Below, piece after piece: positions 1 to 5,772 of a stretch of DNA of 21,831 nucleotides. Origin of the DNA: a virus. The position numbers were made by a program, and so were the translations under genes. The DNA lies in IMG/VR virus record IMGVR_UViG_3300030451_005435, positions 1 through 21,831 of that record, one strand, 5' to 3'. Every line of letters starts with the position of its first letter. Position 1 is the first letter of the stretch. The notes beneath the pieces are model-generated. The model was not told the origin of the DNA and did not search any database. It worked only from the letters and a program-made list of their open reading frames with translations.

Positions 1-180
1 TACGATGTTGTTCGCAGCAGTGTCAGATGATTTTGCATCTGTGGTTTGCTCTCCGAGCAGGTTTTCAGTCATGCTCCTTGTACCCTGTCGAAACCATTGC
101 ACCCCCTAGCTTATGGAGGTGAGGGGAGTCGAACCCCTGTCCAAAATATAGGTTGCACCACCTACATGTCTTTTTGAGTC
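1..180 (-). ncRNA. ssrA: Permuted (two-piece) cyanobacterial-type tmRNA, 3' part beyond window
   Basis: Transfer-messenger RNA that rescues stalled ribosomes and adds a degradation tag. On the minus strand the acceptor piece comes first: a T arm at about 145-121 (AGGGG, TTCGACT, CCCCT) followed by CACCTCC and a discriminator A at 114. Seven bases later (113-107, TAAGCTA) the coding piece starts at 106 with GGGGGTG, then GGTTTCGACAGGG, the tmRNA 5' hallmark. GGGGGTG and CACCTCC form a 7-bp acceptor stem with one G-U pair. That order, 3' piece before 5' piece, is the circularly permuted arrangement known from alphaproteobacteria and from the Prochlorococcus/Synechococcus group. GCATG in the coding piece can pair with CATGT in the acceptor piece, as expected for helix P2. 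The tag frame at 15-1 reads GCG AAC AAC ATC GTA (ANNIV), as in marine cyanobacterial tags; the rest lies outside the window. CCA is not encoded. The 5' limit of the acceptor piece (about 160-190) is uncertain. Confidence 0.9.
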
Positions 181-191
181 GTACATCAGGA

Positions 192-779
192 CTATACAAT
201 CCATTGTATCCAAGAATATCTGACCCCTTTCGTAACTGGAGTTACTTCATGTGGAAACAAATACAGTGCTGGAAATACTAATACACTTCCCTTCTTTATA
301 TTGACAGTGTGTTCTTCCCAAAATATAAAATCACCACCTTCAAAGTCATCATTCAATACACCTACTACACTTGTGACAGGTATTCCTCTAAATTGTCCTT
401 GAAAAAGAGAATGAATGTGATCGTAGTGAGGACTAAGATAATCGCCAACAGCATACTTATTGTATTTTATACCTGAGCTAGCTTCCCAGAATGAACCACT
501 ACCACCAGGCCCAACATTATAATAATTATATTTTTCATGAAAGGCACGATGCAATTCATCATTTATATGTGGTTGTATTATGGCTGTTGACTCTGGGGAA
601 TCTACTGTTGACTTCATCTTTGAATCTTTATCAATGTCAACATGTTTCTGATCCTGATACCACATGAAGTCATCCCATTCACGAGAATCTAAAATAGAAA
701 CTATCTCATCACATTCCTGATGAGATAGCAAATCATACTCAAATATATGATCTTTAAGATTCGGGTATCTTAGGGGCAT
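192..779 (-). CDS. 2OG-Fe(II) oxygenase, prolyl-4-hydroxylase type
   Basis: A 195-residue protein with the double-stranded beta-helix core of 2-oxoglutarate and Fe(II)-dependent dioxygenases. The visible ligands are H118-x-D120 (SPHYDH), a distal H177 (LFPHEVTP) and R187 (GVRYSW), which would bind the 2OG carboxylate. The strand between them contains the usual FEGGDFIF segment, with the acidic/GG turn typical of prolyl 4-hydroxylase-like members. The set of catalytic residues is complete, so an active enzyme is likely; the substrate cannot be read from the sequence. It is the last gene before the tmRNA, and its stop codon lies next to the likely tmRNA 5' end. Its start overlaps the end of the upstream 49-residue ORF by 26 bases, which suggests coupled translation. 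It is one of four related oxygenase-like genes in the window. Confidence 0.85.
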   Translation of the reverse strand: MPLRYPNLKDHIFEYDLLSHQECDEIVSILDSREWDDFMWYQDQKHVDIDKDSKMKSTVDSPESTAIIQPHINDELHRAFHEKYNYYNVGPGGSGSFWEASSGIKYNKYAVGDYLSPHYDHIHSLFQGQFRGIPVTSVVGVLNDDFEGGDFIFWEEHTVNIKKGSVLVFPALYLFPHEVTPVTKGVRYSWIQWIV

Positions 780-903
780 CCTTTAGTACCTGTTTGCCAG
801 TTTGTTTGGCAATATATGCCGTTAGTTCTGGAGTCTCTTCCCATTCCCATATCTGATTATGTTGTGGGTTCTTCTTTGTTATCGTGTGTGTGCGTTTTAC
901 CAT
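754..903 (-). CDS. Small hypothetical protein (49 aa)
   Basis: I do not recognise this small protein. The start was placed at 903 and not at the longer in-frame ATG (948), because a full Shine-Dalgarno AGGAGGT lies at 915-909, five bases before ATG 903, while the longer version would start deep inside the upstream gene. The product begins MVKRTHTITKK, is basic at its N-terminus and has an IWEWEETPEL segment in the middle. No signal peptide or membrane segment is visible. It overlaps the upstream coiled-coil gene by 47 bases in another frame, and its own end overlaps the downstream oxygenase start. Its place in a chain of overlapping genes and its strong ribosome-binding site support a real gene. 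Confidence 0.6.
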   Translation of the reverse strand: MVKRTHTITKKNPQHNQIWEWEETPELTAYIAKQTGKQVLKDAPKIPES

Positions 904-1159
904 TTTCAACCTCCTGTGATAATAGTTCAATTTCATGTTCGAGTCCAATGATTCTTAGTTCTGCGTCATTGGCAGATCTTTCAAGGGCTCTCACTTTAGT
1001 ACTCAAGTTTGCAATTTCTACTCCAAAGGCATTTATGTTTTGAAGTAGTAACTCATTACCATAAGCTTGAGGATTTCCCTGTTCCGCATAGGCAGTATCC
1101 TCTACCTTTTCACATTCGGCGAGATACTCCTCTTTAGTCATTCTGTTTTCTTTTGCCAT
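857..1159 (-). CDS. Hypothetical coiled-coil protein (100 aa)
   Basis: A 100-residue acidic protein of unknown function. Residues from about 38 to 86 are strongly helical, with regular hydrophobic spacing (INAFGVEIANLSTKV and on through IIGLEHEIELLSQEV), which predicts a coiled coil and probably a dimer or higher oligomer. The C-terminal 14 residues are polar and rich in H, T, E and K. The ATG overlaps the stop of the upstream oxygenase-like gene as TAATG, so translation is probably coupled. It sits between oxygenase-like genes and may be a partner of one of them, but that is only positional inference. Confidence 0.65.
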   Translation of the reverse strand: MAKENRMTKEEYLAECEKVEDTAYAEQGNPQAYGNELLLQNINAFGVEIANLSTKVRALERSANDAELRIIGLEHEIELLSQEVENGKTHTHDNKEEPTT

Positions 1160-1683
1160 TACTGATAATCCATGTAAACGTTGCCTGATATAGTGGTTCC
1201 CTCTACTCCACTATTTACCATGTGAAAGAGAAAGGATGGGAATATAATTATACTCCCTGGCCCTAGATTAGGTTTATAATCTAGTGGGAATTGTAAAACA
1301 CCCTGCCCTATTTGATTTTGAATATCCTTTATAGAGGGATTCAAAAATGAAGTCTTTGAAACTCTATCAACATAGATCACAAAACTCCACTGACAGTTAG
1401 GATGTATATGAACATCTTGATAATGATGTTTATCATAGACATTCTTCCATATGTGGCCAAATCTAGGGTTTGCACCCATACATTCGCCAGGATATAAATT
1501 CCTATCTATTACTTTAGATAAGTATTCCCACGTTTCTCTGGGAACATCCTTTGGATCTTGTTTACCAAATGTGGTAGGTATATTGGCATCCCATGTTCCT
1601 TCTAATTCTACATCAGGAAGTATTATCTTGTCAAGATCAACTTCATCTTCAAAAATAGGTATGCCAAAAATTAGTTTTTTCAT
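1159..1683 (-). CDS. 2OG-Fe(II) oxygenase-like protein with HxH in place of HxD
   Basis: A 174-residue protein that looks like the small phage 2OG-FeII_Oxy_5 type of jelly-roll oxygenase. The metal site is visible as H92-x-H94 (DVHIHPN), followed by the strand WSFVIYV, and the distal histidine is H154 in FPSFLFHMVNSG. The motif GPGSIIIFPS before it is typical of the strand leading to the last ligand. The expected HxD/E acid is replaced by histidine, and the arginine normally found about ten residues after the distal histidine is absent (EGTTISGNVYMDY). It may therefore use a different cosubstrate geometry or be a non-catalytic relative. The start overlaps the stop of the upstream oxygenase as ATGA. 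Family membership is fairly likely; activity is uncertain. Confidence 0.7.
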   Translation of the reverse strand: MKKLIFGIPIFEDEVDLDKIILPDVELEGTWDANIPTTFGKQDPKDVPRETWEYLSKVIDRNLYPGECMGANPRFGHIWKNVYDKHHYQDVHIHPNCQWSFVIYVDRVSKTSFLNPSIKDIQNQIGQGVLQFPLDYKPNLGPGSIIIFPSFLFHMVNSGVEGTTISGNVYMDYQ

Positions 1684-2309
1684 CTTGGAGGTAACGGTGT
1701 TTCTCTCATAGTCTTATAAACAAGACTAGATCTGAGTCCTTTATATAATTTATTCGGGGGATTACCATGATGTTCTATGTTTCCCTTGAATAATATTACT
1801 CTGCCTGGAGCAGGGTCTATTCCTGACCATTCATCATCTAATTTATACATCAACTGACCTCCCCACTCTGGATACCACTCTTTGTTCACATAATAACAAA
1901 AACTTATACCATTGTCACATTCACAATCTCTATGTGGAGTTGTGTTATGAATCCATTGTTGCCCATTTATTAATATTTCACCTAGTTCTACTTGAAAAGG
2001 TAGAGTGCTCATAACGGCACTGTAAATCATCTTAAAACAGGAATCATTGGCGTGAGGAGATTTTGGTGGAAATATTGATTGTTTCAAAGCTCCTACTTCT
2101 GGCCAATCTGGATCTGCACCAATATCACGGCCATCTTCTGGATATCCACTGGTATGTCCATAGAACCATCCATAACTGTTCATAATTGTTTCGTGAACAT
2201 AATGTATGAACCAGCCAGGAAATAAATTATCTACAACATAAATTTCATCCTTACTCAAATCATACTGTGACCAATCTAGTCTCTCTGTCCAGCAATCAAT
2301 GTATATCAT
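1680..2309 (-). CDS. 2OG-Fe(II) oxygenase
   Basis: A 209-residue dioxygenase-family protein with a complete set of ligands: H126-x-D128 (TTPHRDCE), distal H180 in GNIEHHGNPP, and R193 (KGLRSSLVY) in the position that binds 2-oxoglutarate. Between them are WGGQLMY and the PAPGRVILF strand, both typical of the family. The N-terminal 110 residues are helical and aromatic-rich and may form the substrate-specific lid. Proteins of this sort are common in cyanomyovirus genomes, but their substrates are mostly unknown. The gene starts two bases after the stop of the upstream 107-residue ORF and its end overlaps the next oxygenase-like gene as ATGA, so the set reads as one operon. Confidence 0.85.
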   Translation of the reverse strand: MIYIDCWTERLDWSQYDLSKDEIYVVDNLFPGWFIHYVHETIMNSYGWFYGHTSGYPEDGRDIGADPDWPEVGALKQSIFPPKSPHANDSCFKMIYSAVMSTLPFQVELGEILINGQQWIHNTTPHRDCECDNGISFCYYVNKEWYPEWGGQLMYKLDDEWSGIDPAPGRVILFKGNIEHHGNPPNKLYKGLRSSLVYKTMRETPLPPR

Positions 2310-2311
2310 AA

Positions 2312-2635
2312 TTAATAGAGCCAGTCTTGATACTCACCGTCTATATCTAATTCAGCAAGTTTACTCTCTTCTAATTGTTGTCTTTGTTGTCTGATATCCT
2401 CATGTAATCTTTCTACAGCTGAAGGTAATCCTTGTTGGCCAGGCAACTCACCCTCTCCTTGTGCATCGACATCAACAATCTCAGGTGGCAATGGTTTAGG
2501 AGCATCTATACGTCTGTAAGTGAATCCTTCACCCTCATGTAATTCTAGAGTTCTAATTGCATATTTCTCATGGCTGCAATCACAATATTTCTGGCCTAGT
2601 CCATCATAACAAGACCAATATGGATAGTGTATCAT
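2312..2635 (-). CDS. Hypothetical protein (107 aa), first gene of accessory operon
   Basis: I do not recognise this protein. The N-terminal 25 residues are rich in Tyr, Cys and Trp (HYPYWSCYDGLGQKYCDCSH) and include three cysteines that could hold a metal or a disulfide. A proline-rich acidic stretch follows (PKPLPPEIVDVD), and residues from about 70 to 97 form a charged helix (ERLHEDIRQQRQQLEE). There is no signal peptide. It is the first gene after the promoter-like element at 2642-2670, and the downstream oxygenase starts two bases after its stop. Only a very short leader, or none, would precede its ATG if that promoter is used. Confidence 0.65.
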   Translation of the reverse strand: MIHYPYWSCYDGLGQKYCDCSHEKYAIRTLELHEGEGFTYRRIDAPKPLPPEIVDVDAQGEGELPGQQGLPSAVERLHEDIRQQRQQLEESKLAELDIDGEYQDWLY

Positions 2636-2641
2636 AATTAT

Positions 2642-2670
2642 ATTTTAGTATAGTATTGAATAAGTGTCAA
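2642..2670 (-). promoter_or_regulatory. Sigma70-like promoter for the oxygenase/tmRNA block
   Basis: On the minus strand TTGACA (2670-2665) is followed by a 17-base spacer and TAAAAT (2647-2642), five of six matches to the -10 consensus with ideal spacing. The predicted start of transcription is near 2635, the first base of the next gene, so the transcript would be almost leaderless. The -35 overlaps the stop codon of the 551-residue structural gene. This would let the host RNA polymerase read the accessory genes apart from the late structural operon. Confidence 0.5.
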
Positions 2671-4322
2671 CCAAGTATATCTTTCCAATCAAAATCTTCA
2701 ATGAGTTCTGCCTGTCCTAATTGTCTTGCAGCTTTATTACTGTTAAATCCTAATCCTTGCATAAGTCCCCATGCAGTAGTTTCATCTTCATCTCTTACCT
2801 GTCTCATTGAATCTGCACCAGCTATATAGTGGTTTATAATTGGTGTATTTTTTCCAATTATATTATTCATTTCATCTTCAGCAATCTGAATGGCACTATC
2901 ATAATCCCCACAATCACTTGGAATAGCTCCAGATGGAGGAGTTCCTGTGTATCCTACACCAGCACCAATAGTTGCACCCACACCCACGATAACTCTCTGT
3001 CCTAAAGTTGCGTGTGTAGTAGTTACATCCCCATCAGCATCTCTTACTGATATGGTAGGCCATGAAGTTGTTCCAATATAATATTCCACTCTACCAGCAC
3101 CTACAGCTGGTTCTGGATCATCCCTAACCTCATGCCAGTTAGCTACAATATTAGGATCTCCATTGTTAATTAATTCTAGTTTATGTCCTCTCCCTATATT
3201 AGCACCTTGAGCTATACCTATTTCAACTGGGTCTATTGGATTCTTACTGGAATCAAATACGATATCTTCGGCATTCTGTCTAATCACTATGAATGAACTA
3301 TTGATGCCTGGAGCAGCTGGTTCCGCACTCAAATTTGCAAAGTAATATGATGATACCATACCAACATAGAAAGTATGTCCAACTGTAGAACCTACACTAG
3401 AAATTACTGGATTACTTAAAGTTATAAAATCTAAAACCACATCAACACCTGTGGTGATACCAGAGTTGTTAACAAAACTAACTATACCAACAGCTGTTCC
3501 AAATCCAGTGATAGTGGTTCCAGTAGCAACTATCCCAGCACCACTCTTAGATGAATCCCCATACACCTCATCACCAATATTGAAATTAGTTATTATCCCT
3601 ATCTTTTGATCTGCATAAATTTTGTTATCAGAAGTAGTACAGAATCCACTAACAGGGTAGTTGTATGCGGCATATTGAGTTATTCCAACTCCTGTAACAG
3701 AAGTTCCAGCACCAGCCAAGAATATAGTTGGACTATCTAAATCATCTGTAATAAAATCTCCTGTCTTGATGCCAGCGTTTGCACCAGCAACAGTTACAGT
3801 TTCACCAGATGTGTTAATAAATGTTGTGAGTCCTACTAACTCTGCAGCATTTTCATCTTTAATAACTAAAGCTGTGCTACCTAAATTAGCATCAGCAGTG
3901 TTAATAATCTCTACTACATTTGATCCATAATCTCTATTTTTAGGAAACTTATAAAACTTTGCTCCATAGTATCCTAAAAATCTAAATGTACTTGGATCTT
4001 TTGTTACTTCAAATACTTTTACTTCTTGATTAGGATTATTGTAGATATTCATAGTACCAGAATCTACTTGTTGCCAGACAAGATCACTCCTACATCCATG
4101 AGATATTCTATTAAGATATGCCTGTTGTACAGCAGTAATCTTTTGATTAATAGGAGGTAACAGTGGTTGAATTTTATTATCAATTTTATTGATTACCTCA
4201 TCATATTCGTCAATGATAGCATCAATTATAGCCAACTGTTCTGTGAGAGCAGTGGACTCTTTCTTAGTAGTCTCTCTATTCTCTCTTAGTCTTTTGGCAA
4301 TGGCTTGTGGGTCTACTGTCAT
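2667..4322 (-). CDS. Virion structural protein, probable tail tip or fibre component
   Basis: A 551-residue protein I cannot name precisely. Residues from about 8 to 70 form a helical coiled-coil region; the middle, from about 110 to 470, is rich in Gly, Thr, Val, Ile and Asn with many short beta-strand segments, as in phage fibres and other extended virion proteins. A short helical tail follows, ending in EDFDWKDILG. There is no signal peptide or enzyme motif. It is the last gene of the tail-hub operon, its start overlapping the upstream structural gene as ATGA. Place, size and composition suggest a structural protein attached to the spike or baseplate. Composition is like its neighbours. 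Confidence 0.6.
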   Translation of the reverse strand: MTVDPQAIAKRLRENRETTKKESTALTEQLAIIDAIIDEYDEVINKIDNKIQPLLPPINQKITAVQQAYLNRISHGCRSDLVWQQVDSGTMNIYNNPNQEVKVFEVTKDPSTFRFLGYYGAKFYKFPKNRDYGSNVVEIINTADANLGSTALVIKDENAAELVGLTTFINTSGETVTVAGANAGIKTGDFITDDLDSPTIFLAGAGTSVTGVGITQYAAYNYPVSGFCTTSDNKIYADQKIGIITNFNIGDEVYGDSSKSGAGIVATGTTITGFGTAVGIVSFVNNSGITTGVDVVLDFITLSNPVISSVGSTVGHTFYVGMVSSYYFANLSAEPAAPGINSSFIVIRQNAEDIVFDSSKNPIDPVEIGIAQGANIGRGHKLELINNGDPNIVANWHEVRDDPEPAVGAGRVEYYIGTTSWPTISVRDADGDVTTTHATLGQRVIVGVGATIGAGVGYTGTPPSGAIPSDCGDYDSAIQIAEDEMNNIIGKNTPIINHYIAGADSMRQVRDEDETTAWGLMQGLGFNSNKAARQLGQAELIEDFDWKDILG

Positions 4323-5194
4323 TCTTTAGCTCCTTCATACTCCACTACCAGTTTCTTCACATCTTTACGTTCAGCATATACTGTGTAACTGCAACGAATC
4401 GTATGTGTATTAAAACCATGTGGGTTCACTAATATACTAATTCCATCTTTCATTTTAGCAACAGCATAACATAAACTTTGATGAGATCCAATAGGTGTTA
4501 ACTGAACTGTAATACTATCCTCATCTACAAGATCTTTCCAGTAATCAGGGAGTTTTATCTCATTAGTTCCTTTTAACTCTCCTCTTACATATACACCTAT
4601 TTCTGGGCCTTCTAAACAGGCATGAGCAAGGCGATGCGGAAATTCTTTTGATGGGTGTGGTATATCAAATTTTTTAAATGGTGCAGCGACAGTACCGAAT
4701 GCTCCATGACCAGCACTTACACTGGTAAAACTTGCTCTACTTGCCCCAATGACAGGGCCAGCACAGACAATACCAGAAGATACAACTAACTTTCCGTTGA
4801 CAGTTACAAGTCCATTGAATGTTGATGGTGCATTTCCTAAGTTTAAAGCATTCTTAGTGTTGACACCGTTAGTTATACTTGCAGAGTTTCTAATTGTAAC
4901 TCCGAACTTTGTACATAAACCTGTAAAATTACTAACTGCAATGACATTTAAGACACCAAAGTAATTCGATATACCATGAACCTGTAAAGATAATGGCGAT
5001 GGTATATTCATAGGAGGCCCTATCATCACCGCAGCGAGAGGAACGCCTGGGTTAGGAACTAATCCAAAGTAACATGGGCCATTGGCAACCAATGTGCCTG
5101 GGAACACCTTTGGTATGCCTGGAAGAAAAGATAAATCTAATGCTCCGATGACTTGTTTGTCACCGACCACTGATATTGAAGATTGTGCTGGCAT
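4319..5194 (-). CDS. Tail fibre/spike-like structural protein with LEGPE motif
   Basis: A 291-residue protein in two parts. Residues 1 to about 170 are rich in Gly, Val, Asn and Ser and beta-strand-like, with short repeats of the type GLVTVNGKLVVSSGIVCAGP, which suggests a trimeric fibre or beta-helix. From about residue 172 comes a conserved block: KKFDIPHP, then RLAHACLEGPEIGVYVRGEL and LTPIGSHQSLCYAV. That block is widespread in phage tail fibres and is often found next to S74 self-cleaving chaperone domains, but no S74 catalytic Ser/Lys dyad domain follows here. Start and end overlap neighbours (TAATG and ATGA). A role at the spike tip or in a short fibre is inferred from position after gp5 and the beta-helix protein. 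Confidence 0.65.
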   Translation of the reverse strand: MPAQSSISVVGDKQVIGALDLSFLPGIPKVFPGTLVANGPCYFGLVPNPGVPLAAVMIGPPMNIPSPLSLQVHGISNYFGVLNVIAVSNFTGLCTKFGVTIRNSASITNGVNTKNALNLGNAPSTFNGLVTVNGKLVVSSGIVCAGPVIGASRASFTSVSAGHGAFGTVAAPFKKFDIPHPSKEFPHRLAHACLEGPEIGVYVRGELKGTNEIKLPDYWKDLVDEDSITVQLTPIGSHQSLCYAVAKMKDGISILVNPHGFNTHTIRCSYTVYAERKDVKKLVVEYEGAKE

Positions 5195-5772
5195 TATAGG
5201 AAATCCTTAAATCTACCGAAGGCTGTCATTATTTTTCCCAAGAAACCACCCTTGAGTGAATCGGTTGAAGTTCCAGATTCATTTGTAGATCCACCCTCTG
5301 TTTCTACAAAATTAGCACCCATAGATAATCTTTGAGTTGCCAACAAATTACCAGTAGTTCCTTTTAAATTTAAAATGGAACAATCTAAACTGATATGTTT
5401 ATCCGAAACCATAGTTAATTCTTCATTGGCTCTAAATCTTATATTTCTACCCTTCAATACTATATCACCATCTTGAGCTTCTATAAGAATGTTACCTGTA
5501 GAGGCACAAATTATCTTTGCCCATTGATCATGTTTCTGTTCTCCACGTTTTCCAACACCAACGGTTTCATATGAACATCCATTTGTAACTAATCTATGTA
5601 ATCCATTTTTATAAAATCCTATACCTTGACCCTCATCAGTGTACATTGTATAGTCAGTCGTCTCATTCTTTAACTCACCGTCAGTTAAAGTAACTCCAGA
5701 TGTAACTCTAAATCCTTGTTTATTTGAAGTATAAAATTTTGAAGTGGGTTGTTGTAAGTTTTCGTCAGCCAT
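5194..5772 (-). CDS. Beta-helix spike-like protein, candidate detached gp5 C-terminal needle
   Basis: A 192-residue structural protein. Residues from about 85 to 155 are a run of alternating short strands with polar turns (GNILIEAQDGDIVLKGRNI, then SDKHISLDCSILNLKG), the pattern seen in the intertwined beta-helix of VgrG and the gp5 needle. The C-terminus is a Ser/Thr/Gly linker followed by an amphipathic helix (GKIMTAFGRFKDFL). In T4 the needle is the C-terminal domain of gp5 itself. Here gp5 ends in a glycine-rich linker and this gene begins at once with a TAATG overlap, so the needle may be a separate chain. That is an inference; a small baseplate protein of another kind remains possible. 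The ribosome-binding site lies within the last Gly codons of gp5. Confidence 0.6.
   Translation of the reverse strand: MADENLQQPTSKFYTSNKQGFRVTSGVTLTDGELKNETTDYTMYTDEGQGIGFYKNGLHRLVTNGCSYETVGVGKRGEQKHDQWAKIICASTGNILIEAQDGDIVLKGRNIRFRANEELTMVSDKHISLDCSILNLKGTTGNLLATQRLSMGANFVETEGGSTNESGTSTDSLKGGFLGKIMTAFGRFKDFL

Noticed and set aside
114-160. Possible ordinary tRNA from the T-arm sequence
   Set aside because: No D arm or anticodon arm lies upstream; the acceptor stem pairs with the segment downstream (106-100), which identifies a permuted tmRNA.
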